Source of the DNA: Deltaproteobacteria bacterium
GTDB lineage: Bacteria > Myxococcota > XYA12-FULL-58-9 > JAFGEK01
Length of the DNA stretch: 42,966 bases
Direction of reading: 5' to 3'
NCBI GenBank assembly: GCA_016931625.1
Contig: JAFGEK010000095.1
Coordinates: 1 to 42,966 of the forward strand
Both the position numbers and the translations under genes were made by a program. Below are positions 24,500 through 33,297 of the stretch, one piece after another. Position 1 is the stretch's first letter. Each line of letters begins with the position of its first letter. The notes below the pieces were generated by a model. It was given only the letters and a program-made list of their open reading frames with translations. It did not search any database and was not told the DNA's origin.

Positions 24500-25621
24500 T
24501 TATGCTCCTGCTTTAATAAAGGCGATTACTGCTTTGGTGATTTGATCAACTTCCTTCTCAGTTAGTTCAGCAAACATAGGTAGACTTACACAATTTGCTG
24601 TTACATGTTCAGCAGTTGGAAAAGAGCCTGGCCCATAACCAAGATATTTATAAGCCGGCTGAACATGCATGGGTGCCGCATAATGAATACCAGTTTGAAT
24701 TCCTAATGTATTTAAGTGTTCACGTAAGCGATCTCGTTCAGGAACTAAAACGACATATAAATGATAAACGTGAGTGAAGTTGTGCTGAACTTTGGGAGTG
24801 ACAATTGCATCAATGCCCGCGAAGCGTTCGTTATACCACGACGCTACTTTGGCGCGCTTAGTATTATTTAAAGATAATTTTTTTAACTTTACTGTTAGAA
24901 TGGCTGCTTGAATTGCATCAAGACGACTATTTACTCCTGCCACTATATGGTCAGTATGAGAACCCCTACCATGATTAGCGATACAACGAATTTGTTGTAA
25001 TAATTTATCATCGTTACCAACAACAGCACCAGCATCACCAAAGGCCCCTAAATTTTTGCCTGGATAAAAAGAAAAACCGGCGAGATCACCAAAACTCCCA
25101 ATAGGTCGTTGGTTTATTGTGGCCCCATGAGATTGAGCGCAATCTTCAACTACTGCTAATTTATACCTCTTAGCAAAAACAATAATTTTCTCCATATCAG
25201 CAGGCTGACCATATAAGTGCACTGGAACAATTGCTTTTACCCCAGTTGTGTCTGTTTGCGTAAGATCAGCAGCAGAAATGTTGTATGTTTCTGGGTCGAT
25301 ATCAACAAAACGTGGAATTGCGCCTAACATTGATACAGCTTCAGCAGTAGCAATAAAACTATGAGCTGGTAATAATACAACATCGTTGGTACCAATACCT
25401 AAAACACGCAAAGCCAACATTAGGGCATCAGTACCATTAGCTACACCAACACAATTTCTAACTTTACAAAATTCTGCAAAAGCCTTCTCGAAATCACTAA
25501 CCGCCCCACCACCAATAAACGTCCCTGTGCGTAAATGTTGTAAAAATACATCACTTAGCTCTGACTCTAGCGGTCGATGATGTCGTGATAAATCGAGAAA
25601 TGGTATTATAGTGTTGTCCAT
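24500..25621 (-). CDS. DegT/DnrJ/EryC1 family sugar aminotransferase
   Basis: The 373-residue PLP enzyme shows the class signature: GVANGTDALMLALR, PAHSFIATAEAV, VEDCAQSHGA, and the PLP-binding Lys189 in FYPGKNLGAFGDAGAV, then GVNSRLDAIQAA. It transfers an amino group from glutamate to a keto-sugar nucleotide, here most likely the product of the adjacent oxidoreductase. The genes are separated by one base, so translation is coupled. The 114 bases upstream separate it from the first sugar transferase. I see no convincing promoter there. Confidence 0.9.
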   Translation of the reverse strand: MDNTIIPFLDLSRHHRPLESELSDVFLQHLRTGTFIGGGAVSDFEKAFAEFCKVRNCVGVANGTDALMLALRVLGIGTNDVVLLPAHSFIATAEAVSMLGAIPRFVDIDPETYNISAADLTQTDTTGVKAIVPVHLYGQPADMEKIIVFAKRYKLAVVEDCAQSHGATINQRPIGSFGDLAGFSFYPGKNLGAFGDAGAVVGNDDKLLQQIRCIANHGRGSHTDHIVAGVNSRLDAIQAAILTVKLKKLSLNNTKRAKVASWYNERFAGIDAIVTPKVQHNFTHVYHLYVVLVPERDRLREHLNTLGIQTGIHYAAPMHVQPAYKYLGYGPGSFPTAEHVTANCVSLPMFAELTEKEVDQITKAVIAFIKAGA

Positions 25622-25735
25622 GAAAACACTCGTATAATGGCTTATATACTTTGCTTTTGGTTAGTATTGTTTAAAGAATTGCTGTAGCAGACCAATAGAG
25701 TAAGGTACAAGTCACACTATACTGTAATCTAAAAA

Positions 25736-27142
25736 CTAATAGGCGTTTGGTGATAAGAAACCACCGAATATGGTACGCAGTAAGATCTTTAGATCTAATA
25801 GTATTGACCAGTTTTCAATATAATAAAGATCAAGTTCTATACGTTTCTTCATACAAGTTTGTCCACGCATACCATTGATTTGTGCCCAACCAGTCATACC
25901 TGCTTTTATTTTATGTCTTAGAGCATAGCGAGGTACTTGGCGTTTAAACTCATCAATAAATGCTGGTTGCTCTGGACGTGGCCCTACTAAGCTCATATCA
26001 CCACGCAATACATTAAAAAGTTGTGGCAGCTCATCAATCGAAAAACGTCTCAAAAATGCGCCTAAAGTAGTGCAACGAGGATCTCCTGGTTCAGTCATAC
26101 GTGCGCCATTGTTTTCTGCATCAAGGCTCATGGTACGGAGCTTGAACATAGTGAAGATACGGCCATCCATACCAACTCGTAACTGCTTAAAAAATACTGG
26201 TCCATGACTGGTAAACTTAATTAAAGCGGCAGAAATAGCGATAGCCGGCAACGAAAATAATAAGGCTACACTTGAAGTAAAAATATCAAAACCACGTTTG
26301 GTTAATAAATTCCAACCTGCCAAAGGGGTTGATTGCAGATTAATAATAGGCATGCCATTTAATTCTTCGATGCTGCCACAGAGAGTCATATATTGATAAA
26401 AATCAGGTACTAAGCGCACATCAACGGTCTCTTGAGAAAGTACCGCCATGATACCTTTAAGCGCACCAAGTTTATCAACTGGTAAGGCAACAATAACCTG
26501 ATCAATATTATGCTGTTCGAGTAAAGAAGAAATAGTATCTATGGTACCAATTACTTTGGTACCAAAAATAAGCTTGCCGACCAGATTTTCTTCATTATTA
26601 CTGACAGCTATGCCAATAACTCTTAGACCTAATGTATCATGTTCGCGAATAGTTTCTAAAACACGTTGCGCTAAAGCACCGCCGCCAACAATTACAACAT
26701 GACGTAAGTTATATCCCCGAGAACGTAATTTTTGTAATAACCAGCGAAAGCCCATACGCGCTGTCGAAACGAAACATACCGAAAATATTGCCCATAGTAT
26801 AAGTGTGGCGCGTGAATAACGAACATCGCGAACAAAATAAGTAATGGTTACAAGTACTAAAAATGCTAGAGCAGTAACTCGCACAACATCGAATAATTCT
26901 GATGCAATACTTTGTGAACGACGACTAATATACAGCCCATTTGCCCAACCCATAGCAGGCCATACTGCAATCAGCATAATAAAAATAGCCGCTGTTTCTT
27001 TAGGGTCGGAGATACTTTCGTAAGGAAAATGAACCGGAAAAGAAAAACGAATGTTAAAAGCTAAATAAAAAGAAACTCCTACGAGTATTACATCGCGGAG
27101 CACCTGAATCGATTGAAAAAAGCGATGATTCCTCCGTAACAT
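25736..27142 (-). CDS. Polyprenyl-phosphate sugar phosphotransferase (WcaJ-like), copy 1
   Basis: The 468 residues have four membrane helices near the N-terminus (about 12-130), a central Rossmann-like domain (GYNLRHVVIVGGGALAQRVL and following) and the C-terminal bacterial sugar transferase domain: FKLRTMSLDAE, FLRRFSIDELPQLFN, RGDMSLVGPRPEQP, GMTGWAQINGMRG and the conserved YIENWS. It starts glycan assembly on undecaprenyl phosphate. It shares this architecture with the copy at 21965-23440, but the catalytic domain wording is different enough for another sugar. AGGAAG six bases before the ATG is the ribosome site. A 299-base gap upstream suggests that it may start its own transcript. Confidence 0.9.
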   Translation of the reverse strand: MLRRNHRFFQSIQVLRDVILVGVSFYLAFNIRFSFPVHFPYESISDPKETAAIFIMLIAVWPAMGWANGLYISRRSQSIASELFDVVRVTALAFLVLVTITYFVRDVRYSRATLILWAIFSVCFVSTARMGFRWLLQKLRSRGYNLRHVVIVGGGALAQRVLETIREHDTLGLRVIGIAVSNNEENLVGKLIFGTKVIGTIDTISSLLEQHNIDQVIVALPVDKLGALKGIMAVLSQETVDVRLVPDFYQYMTLCGSIEELNGMPIINLQSTPLAGWNLLTKRGFDIFTSSVALLFSLPAIAISAALIKFTSHGPVFFKQLRVGMDGRIFTMFKLRTMSLDAENNGARMTEPGDPRCTTLGAFLRRFSIDELPQLFNVLRGDMSLVGPRPEQPAFIDEFKRQVPRYALRHKIKAGMTGWAQINGMRGQTCMKKRIELDLYYIENWSILLDLKILLRTIFGGFLSPNAY

Positions 27143-27441
27143 GTACGCTTCCTATTTGCTGATAAACATAAGATTAGATAGCTGTATATACAACGTATTG
27201 AATGCGTTATTTATTCTTTTTAAATAGCTTCAATAATCTGTAATAATAATTATGTGGTGTTTTAGATATCACACAATTGTTACAAACTCAATCTCTGAGA
27301 TAGAGATATGCATACTTTCAACCACATCGGACACTCTATTAAGAGATTTTCCAACAAATGCATACTTAGTGCGTTGCTATGTTACATTCAATACTCTTAA
27401 GAAACAAGGAGTTAGGAGCGAAGCTAGCCGCCGAGTGGAAA
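27143..27441. other. Intergenic gap inside the polysaccharide locus
   Basis: This is the longest non-coding gap of the locus. It contains the direct repeat listed at 27308-27367, an AAACTAGTTT palindrome just after the GT4 stop codon, and a GGAGCGAAGCTAGCCGCCGAG-like G+C-rich patch that stands out from its AT-rich surroundings. No terminator with a U-run is visible on the minus strand. A short plus-strand open frame from 27252 is not convincing. Confidence 0.5.
27308..27367. repeat. Direct repeat of ATGCATACTT, 50 bases apart
   Basis: ATGCATACTT occurs at 27308-27317 and at 27358-27367, exactly 50 bases from start to start (about five helical turns). Each copy contains the palindrome ATGCAT. 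They lie about 165-225 bases upstream of the sugar transferase start and could be regulator binding sites. Confidence 0.35.
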
Positions 27442-28539
27442 CTAGTTTTTAACTTTTTTATAAATTTCAAGCATTTTTGCGGCAATTTTTTCTGGGCTAC
27501 GATTTTTTATACGTTCTTGCAGCTTATTTCCCATTAATTTGCGAAGCGCGAAAGTAAGACATGCTACTTTATCAATATATGCCGCTAAAGAAATGTAATC
27601 ATCAATTGGTACTATTTGACTTTGATCTCCAAGTGCTGATTTTGCTCCTGCGGTGGCTGTGCAGATACAAGGAATACCTGCTGCCATTGCTTCCAATAGT
27701 GCTATTGGCTCCCCTTCCCAACGCGAGCTAAGAACAAATAAGTCAAAAGCAGGCCATAGCTTATCTACATCATTTCTTTCACCCATAAATATAATATTTA
27801 TATTTTCGGCTGTTGCTTGTTCTATAAGTTTAGAGCGTAGTGGACCATCTCCAATAATAATACATTTCATTAAGCTATTGCATTTCGATATAGCTCTAAT
27901 AAGAATATCTAATCCTTTTTGTTCGACTAATCGTGCCACGGTTACTACAACAAATTCATCTGGTGCAATTCCAATTTTAGCTCTAATTTTTTGACGAGAA
28001 TCTGCCGTAAAGCTTTTTACTTCTACTGGGTTTGCAATAGTAGTAGCGTGATTATTTAAGATAAAACCACGCCTGACTAAATCATCGCGATCATGTTTTG
28101 AAACAGAAATAATCTCATCAACATTAGCACAACAAATACGCTCGGCTAGTAGTGCTAATTTTCTTTTTATTCCCTTATGTCGTTGGCTATACGAAAGACC
28201 ATGTACTGTATATATCGATGGTATTTTTGGCATTAGCGGACGAGCTAACGCACCAAAAAAAGCTGCTCTTGTCCCATGGTAATGAACAATATCCGTATTA
28301 TTTTTCTTAATTTGCCTCGCCAAATTAAAAGGGGCCCAAGGGTCAATACGGCTACGCATTAAATTAACATATTCAGTTTCAATACCATGATTTCGTAGTA
28401 ATTCAGTTAGAGGTCCATCAGAACCGACTAAGACTCTTATATTTACCCCTTGGCGTGCTAATACAGGCAAAAGTTTTAATAAATGTGTAGAACCACCGCC
28501 AATAGCACCTGAAGCGATAACATTCAGAATTCGCATCAT
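27442..28539 (-). CDS. GT4 family glycosyltransferase
   Basis: The 365-residue protein is a GT-B retaining glycosyltransferase. The N-terminal lobe has IASGAIGGGSTHLL and HYHGTRAAFFG, and the C-terminal lobe has VARLVEQKGLDILIRA, IIGDGPLRSKL, and the nucleotide-sugar motif WEGEPIALLEAMAAGIPCI. It adds one sugar to the growing lipid-linked repeat on the cytoplasmic face. The donor cannot be deduced. It lies 31 bases after the GT2 gene. Confidence 0.9.
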   Translation of the reverse strand: MMRILNVIASGAIGGGSTHLLKLLPVLARQGVNIRVLVGSDGPLTELLRNHGIETEYVNLMRSRIDPWAPFNLARQIKKNNTDIVHYHGTRAAFFGALARPLMPKIPSIYTVHGLSYSQRHKGIKRKLALLAERICCANVDEIISVSKHDRDDLVRRGFILNNHATTIANPVEVKSFTADSRQKIRAKIGIAPDEFVVVTVARLVEQKGLDILIRAISKCNSLMKCIIIGDGPLRSKLIEQATAENINIIFMGERNDVDKLWPAFDLFVLSSRWEGEPIALLEAMAAGIPCICTATAGAKSALGDQSQIVPIDDYISLAAYIDKVACLTFALRKLMGNKLQERIKNRSPEKIAAKMLEIYKKVKN

Positions 28540-28570
28540 AAATAAAATATTAAGTCCTTATTTAAATAAA

Positions 28571-29368
28571 TCATACAAGACGAAAAACACGTTGGTATGC
28601 TTTAATAAGATAATAAAAAAGAGCCCCTTTATATTTGCGCCAGTAATAGATTTGACTTTCTCTATAAGCTTTCTTCGCTAATTTTTTAGTGCTTTTTGCG
28701 CTAGCACCTCTTGTATGAATGACTGTAATAGTTGGATCATAATACACTTTCCCACCATTTGCTCGAAGACGCAGACAGAAATCTATATCTTCAAAATAAA
28801 GGAAAAAGCCTTCATCAAATCCATTTATTTGTTCAAAAGCTTGACGTTTCACTAATAAAACTGAGGCAGCTACCCACGGAACAATTCTTGGATGGTTTAG
28901 CATATTATCAATAAATCTGCCTATACGATGTTTGCCTGCATCAAGACGTCTTTGCACTAAACAACGCATTATTTCTAAAAGCAAACTTGGCGGAGGCCCA
29001 ATGGTTAATTGATAATTTCCGTCATCATCGATTTGACGAAAGCCAATAGCAACAGCATCCTCATCTTTAATGAATGCTTCAGGCATTTTTTTTAATTGCT
29101 CGGTTTGTAATATTGTGTCGGGGTTAAGTAATAATATTAGATCTCCACTTGCTTCTCTTACCCCACAATTTACCGCCGCTGAAAAACCACGATTTTTTGG
29201 CCAAGCAATAAGACGTACAAAAGGAAATCGCGATCGTATCGTGTCTACAGAGTTATCAGACGAAGCGTTATCGACAATTATTATTTCATTTTCATCACCA
29301 AGTGCAGATAAACATCGCACAAGTTGATCGCAAACGTTATAGCTAACTATTATTACCGACAGTTTCAT
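28571..29368 (-). CDS. GT2 family glycosyltransferase
   Basis: The protein (265 residues from ATG 29368) is a GT-A inverting glycosyltransferase with the classic opening KLSVIIVSYNV, IIIVDNASSDNSVD, NRGFSAAVNCGV, LLLNPDT, and FFLYFEDIDFCLRLR. The last two place it near the rhamnosyltransferase-like GT2 enzymes that act on cell-surface glycans. The open frame continues to 29395, but GAGGAG ten bases before 29368 and the family's usual start favour the shorter form. It overlaps the end of the upstream membrane protein gene by 26 bases. Confidence 0.88.
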   Translation of the reverse strand: MKLSVIIVSYNVCDQLVRCLSALGDENEIIIVDNASSDNSVDTIRSRFPFVRLIAWPKNRGFSAAVNCGVREASGDLILLLNPDTILQTEQLKKMPEAFIKDEDAVAIGFRQIDDDGNYQLTIGPPPSLLLEIMRCLVQRRLDAGKHRIGRFIDNMLNHPRIVPWVAASVLLVKRQAFEQINGFDEGFFLYFEDIDFCLRLRANGGKVYYDPTITVIHTRGASAKSTKKLAKKAYRESQIYYWRKYKGALFYYLIKAYQRVFRLV

Positions 29369-30665
29369 TAGCTGATAACTCCTCGGTAGCTGCATATATA
29401 GCCCAAAACATCAATGCAACCTCGGGGATAAAAAAAAGATTATTAGTTAGGTCGTGAACAATAAAAGCCGCTACTAAAGTTAAGCGCGTAATAGATAGTG
29501 GCGTTACATAGTGCCGTACTCTACGTACTGCTTCTACTAATAATAAAATATATAGTGATATAAGTGCACCACCAGCAAAGATACCATATGTAGCGGTAGC
29601 ATATAGTATAGAGTTATGGGGAGTACGCACTAATGGCACGTTTATTCCTTGGGCAACCTGCATAGCTGAATTTAAATAATTCCCATCACCCGTACCCAAC
29701 CAAAAATTAGAAGCAATAACTCGCAGAGCAATCATCCATTGACCTATGCGGTCAGTATCGAATTCTAAAAACCGCTCACGCAATGGACTCCAGGCTGTAA
29801 AAGCCAAGATAACCATAATTGCAGTTATCGTAGCGCTAATCCAACGTTTGGTTAGTAAAGCGGCTAAGAAAAAACCAACTACTGCCGCAGCTAAACTCAT
29901 ACGTGAATAAGAGACCAAAATACCGCTGGTGATACATAAAGCTGTAATTAAAACCAACCAGAGTCGACGGCGTTCGGCCCAAAAACTAGTCAGTGCCATA
30001 AGAGCAATTACTAGATAAGCAGAATAAAAATTTGCGCGATTAAGAAAACTTTCACCAAGCGGAACTTCACCGCCAAACGTTCCTTGAACCCTGATGCGGC
30101 CATCTTCAGGAATTAATTTTTCAGGATAAGCCAACATTCCTGTTTGCCAGGGCCCATGAATGCGAAAAATATAAGAAACAAGGCCAAATAGACCTTCAAT
30201 AAATGCTAATGCTATCAAAAATATAATTAGCTGCCGTCTTTGCTTAGCATTTAGCAAAAAGCGTCCGGAAAGCAGCAAAACTCCATAAAGTGAAAATCTA
30301 ATGGTTACACGAAGGATTCCATAAATTGCGGCGTTTAATGATGCGGCCTGAATAACTGTTGTGAATGAAGCGATAATTATTACTAAAACAAGCCCAAGCA
30401 AAGCAGGGGTCGAAATAAGATGAGTCAGTATACGCTGCAAGAATTCTTTGCTTACACCAATAAACCCAATTGCAGAAGATGGACGAATATTTAATAAAAT
30501 TGCTACTGCACAAAGACATACTACTGCTGTTGGAATTAAATCATCAGTACCTATAGGACCCCATAATTTAAAACGAGGAATTAATACATAAAGCGGAAAA
30601 AGCCAAATGAGCGAATGGATTGCAATTGTAGCCAATCCTTGTGTTATTGATTTATTTTGCTGCAT
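29343..30665 (-). CDS. O-antigen ligase/polymerase-like membrane protein
   Basis: The 440-residue protein is almost wholly hydrophobic, with about eleven to twelve membrane helices. A periplasmic loop holds RVQGTFGGEVPLGESF, the central WLGTGDGNYLNSA, and VRTPHNSILYATATYG. The last two match the conserved Gly-x-Gly and His of the WaaL/Wzy_C superfamily, in which the histidine is essential. Members either polymerise O-units or join the finished glycan to lipid or protein. Sequence alone does not separate these roles; polymerase is plausible because a polymerase is otherwise missing in this locus. Its start lies directly after the sigma-4-like gene. Confidence 0.82.
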   Translation of the reverse strand: MQQNKSITQGLATIAIHSLIWLFPLYVLIPRFKLWGPIGTDDLIPTAVVCLCAVAILLNIRPSSAIGFIGVSKEFLQRILTHLISTPALLGLVLVIIIASFTTVIQAASLNAAIYGILRVTIRFSLYGVLLLSGRFLLNAKQRRQLIIFLIALAFIEGLFGLVSYIFRIHGPWQTGMLAYPEKLIPEDGRIRVQGTFGGEVPLGESFLNRANFYSAYLVIALMALTSFWAERRRLWLVLITALCITSGILVSYSRMSLAAAVVGFFLAALLTKRWISATITAIMVILAFTAWSPLRERFLEFDTDRIGQWMIALRVIASNFWLGTGDGNYLNSAMQVAQGINVPLVRTPHNSILYATATYGIFAGGALISLYILLLVEAVRRVRHYVTPLSITRLTLVAAFIVHDLTNNLFFIPEVALMFWAIYAATEELSANETVGNNS

Positions 30666-31166
30666 TTAAGGATCAAAATCGCCTTGATGAGGATCCCACC
30701 CTATAAAGGCATCGAGTTCATGCTCAGCAGAAACATTGCGAAGTTTTTGCAAACCTTCAACTTCTACTTGCCGCACTCGTTCACGAGTTAAATTTAATAA
30801 TTCACCAACCTCTTCTAGAGTGACACCGCCTCTCTCAGCAATATCGAGAGCGCAGGTGTCATCAAGTTCCCAAGGTTCTTTATCAGGAAAATTTACCTTT
30901 ATCGAACCTGTTTCAGGGTTAACATCAAGATAAAGGTGGTGTTTGCACGCAACAAATAAGCAAGGTCTTGGACCATTAACGCATTCTGATCGGCGTTGCG
31001 GACGATCGTATTGAACGATCTCCGCAATATTGCCTGCACGCTCACGTCGTCGCTGCTCCCGCATCATTTCTCGGCGCGACATTGTTTTTGGCTTTTTAGG
31101 CGCACCTGCAGAAGCCGCGGCGACATGGCGTGGCAGCCGTGCACTATCAGACGGCTTAACGGTCAT
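30666..31166 (-). CDS. Sigma-factor region 4-like DNA-binding protein
   Basis: The 166 residues have a basic, disordered N-terminus (about 1-50), then a cysteine-rich stretch ([17 protein letters not shown], three Cys and two His), then [15 protein letters not shown], and a C-terminal helix-turn-helix ([28 protein letters not shown] part) that matches sigma-70 region 4.2. Regions 1-3 are absent, so it is not a complete sigma factor. Closely similar proteins occur, as far as I recall, in deltaproteobacteria and related groups. The Cys/His cluster could bind a metal. It shares one base with the MerR-like gene upstream (TAATG) and abuts the membrane protein gene. It probably regulates transcription; its targets are unknown. 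Confidence 0.75.
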   Translation of the reverse strand: MTVKPSDSARLPRHVAAASAGAPKKPKTMSRREMMREQRRRERAGNIAEIVQYDRPQRRSECVNGPRPCLFVACKHHLYLDVNPETGSIKVNFPDKEPWELDDTCALDIAERGGVTLEEVGELLNLTRERVRQVEVEGLQKLRNVSAEHELDAFIGWDPHQGDFDP

Positions 31167-31666
31167 TATTTGCGACCCCGCCCGATTCGCACGGCAAGTT
31201 TCTCAAGTTCGCTAAAACTTGATTTTAAAGAGCGTCGTTGTGCGTTAAGCGCTTTGTCAAGTGCTTGGCGCAACTTGCTATCATCACATTTTTTAATGGC
31301 ATTTTGAAAATGCTCTAATGTTTCTGTGCAAGTACGACGCGAGGCATCTAATTCGCCAGCTAAGGCGACGTAGCCGAAACGAATGTCTTCAAGAGTGGCA
31401 CCGCTATCAAGGGCTTTTTTGATCTCATTGATGAGCCTTACTATGCTCACCGGATAGAGACCACTTGATCCCTTGTGGCGGCCACGCACCCCTACCCTTC
31501 GAGATTTTGGCAACAAACCCAATTGCACATATTTGCGCAATGTTGCCTCACTGAAGCGGTAGCCCTTGGCCTGAAAGACCTCGACTACTTTTCCAGATTT
31601 GATGCCTGAGGTGAATTGTTTTTCAATACGACGGATTTCGTTTAAGTTTAAGCTAGCCATGTCCAT
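31166..31666 (-). CDS. MerR-like transcriptional regulator
   Basis: The 166-residue protein has a winged-helix segment of the MerR type: [33 protein letters not shown] followed by [30 protein letters not shown]. The second part corresponds to the usual MerR helix after the wing. The C-terminal 70 residues are helical and likely to dimerise; no cysteine sensor pair for metals is present. Starts at 31666 and 31660 are possible. Translation of the following gene is coupled through TAATG. It is divergent from malQ, with a 74-base intergenic region where it could act on both promoters. Confidence 0.75.
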   Translation of the reverse strand: MDMASLNLNEIRRIEKQFTSGIKSGKVVEVFQAKGYRFSEATLRKYVQLGLLPKSRRVGVRGRHKGSSGLYPVSIVRLINEIKKALDSGATLEDIRFGYVALAGELDASRRTCTETLEHFQNAIKKCDDSKLRQALDKALNAQRRSLKSSFSELEKLAVRIGRGRK

Positions 31667-31740
31667 TCGGTATAATGTTGTGGAATTATCGTCAAGGTTA
31701 TAGAAGCATTTTTACACTCTTTTGAATGTGAGAAATTTTA

Positions 31741-33246
31741 ATGGCGGCTAATTTTCACAGACAAATGCCTCGTGCAGCAGGCATTTTACTGCATCCTAGC
31801 TCTCTCCCAGGTGATTATGGAAATGGAGATCTTGGGCAAGGCGCATATGCCTTTATTGACTGGCTTGTTACAGCAAAAGCCTCTTTATGGCAAATTCTGC
31901 CATTAGTACCAACAGATGACAACGGTTCGCCCTATTCTAGCTGGTCGGCATTGGCCGGAAACCCCGATCTTATTGATATTGCTGGGTTAGTTAAGCTAGG
32001 TTTATTAGAACCAGCAGAGATTGCCGCTTTTGATTTACCAACTGCCGCAAATACTAATTGCAACGATATCAGACGTGCACGTCAACCGCTGCTTGATAAG
32101 GCTGTAGCAAGGTTTCTTGCAGACCAAAAATCTGATTTTTATAAGAATTTTTGTGATTTTGTTAATCATTCTGCATGGGTACAAGACACGGCGCTTTTTT
32201 GTGCCTTAAAGCAAATTTATCAAAGCGCATGGTGGGATTGGCCTGAAGATTTGCGCGATCGTCAAACAGAAGCTTTGGCAAAAGCACGCCAAGAATTATC
32301 TAATTCCATTGATGCTGCCATGGCACTACAATTTCTATTTGAACACCAATGGCAATCTCTACGTCGTTATGCAAACGAACGTGGAATTAAGATCGTTGGT
32401 GACATTCCAATTTATGTTGCTGCAGACAGCGCCGATGTTTGGGCAAATCGTGAACTTTTTGAGCTAAATAAAGAAGGCACACCCATAAGAGTTGCAGGTG
32501 TACCTCCAGATGCTTTTAGCGATACAGGTCAACGCTGGGGAAATCCGTTATATCGTTGGGATAAAATGGCTACTGATGGCTACTCTTGGTGGCGTATGAG
32601 AGTGGCAAGATCATTAGAACTTACAGATTGGGTCCGTATTGATCATTTTCGTGGTTTAGCAGCGTATTGGGCAATACCAGAATCATCTCCTGATGCTCGT
32701 CAAGGTGATTGGCTAATAGGGCCTGGCGAAGCATTATTTGTTGCTTTACGCGAGGTTGCCCCTGATTTGCCAATTATTGCAGAGGATCTTGGAGAAATAG
32801 ACGACAGTGTTCGATCATTTTTAAAAAGTCTTGGACTACCAGGAATGTTAGTGCTGCATTTTGCCTTTGGCTCAGATGCAAAAAATCTCTATCTTCCTCA
32901 TAATCATACAACAAACTCGGTTGTTTATACTGGCACTCACGATAATGACACGACGCTTGGCTTTTGGCAGTCAACATCTGAACATTCTCGTGATCATATT
33001 CGGCATTATTTTGGTGTAGATGGACATGATATCGTTTGGGATTTAATTCGTGCGGCCCTTGCCTCAGTTGCACGTTTTGCCGTTATCCCAATGCAAGATG
33101 TACTACAGCTTGGTCATGAAGCTCGTATGAATACTCCAGGTGTAATTTCTGGAAATTGGCAATGGAGAATGGATAGCCAAGCATTACAGCCTTACATTGC
33201 TGAACGTTTCGCATTATTAGTTGAACTTTATAATCGAATTTCTTAA
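31741..33246 (+). CDS. malQ: 4-alpha-glucanotransferase (amylomaltase)
   Basis: The enzyme moves alpha-1,4-glucan segments between maltodextrin chains. The 501 residues are a full GH77 amylomaltase. They start with RAAGILLHPSSLPGDYGNGDLG and have the catalytic nucleophile Asp301 (RIDHFRG), acid/base Glu348 (AEDLG) and Asp401 (GTHDNDT), followed by the NTPG end motif. This suggests glycogen or maltodextrin use. It is monocistronic: divergent from the MerR-like gene and convergent with the rluA-type gene. Confidence 0.95.
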   Translation: MAANFHRQMPRAAGILLHPSSLPGDYGNGDLGQGAYAFIDWLVTAKASLWQILPLVPTDDNGSPYSSWSALAGNPDLIDIAGLVKLGLLEPAEIAAFDLPTAANTNCNDIRRARQPLLDKAVARFLADQKSDFYKNFCDFVNHSAWVQDTALFCALKQIYQSAWWDWPEDLRDRQTEALAKARQELSNSIDAAMALQFLFEHQWQSLRRYANERGIKIVGDIPIYVAADSADVWANRELFELNKEGTPIRVAGVPPDAFSDTGQRWGNPLYRWDKMATDGYSWWRMRVARSLELTDWVRIDHFRGLAAYWAIPESSPDARQGDWLIGPGEALFVALREVAPDLPIIAEDLGEIDDSVRSFLKSLGLPGMLVLHFAFGSDAKNLYLPHNHTTNSVVYTGTHDNDTTLGFWQSTSEHSRDHIRHYFGVDGHDIVWDLIRAALASVARFAVIPMQDVLQLGHEARMNTPGVISGNWQWRMDSQALQPYIAERFALLVELYNRIS

Positions 33247-33260
33247 GTTAATGTAGATAA

Positions 33261-33286
33261 TAAATAATTTTCTTTAAGATTATTTA
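33261..33286. terminator. Possible bidirectional AT-rich terminator
   Basis: TAAATAAT (33261-33268) and ATTATTTA (33279-33286) form an 8-bp stem made only of A and T, around a 10-nt loop, between two convergent genes. A strong terminator normally has a G+C-rich stem, so efficiency is doubtful. Confidence 0.25.
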
Positions 33287-33297
33287 ATACGCACTGA

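Noticed and set aside
27252-27452. Short plus-strand open frame of 66 codons in the polysaccharide gap
   Set aside because: No ribosome binding site, no recognisable protein features, and it runs into the GT4 gene on the other strand.
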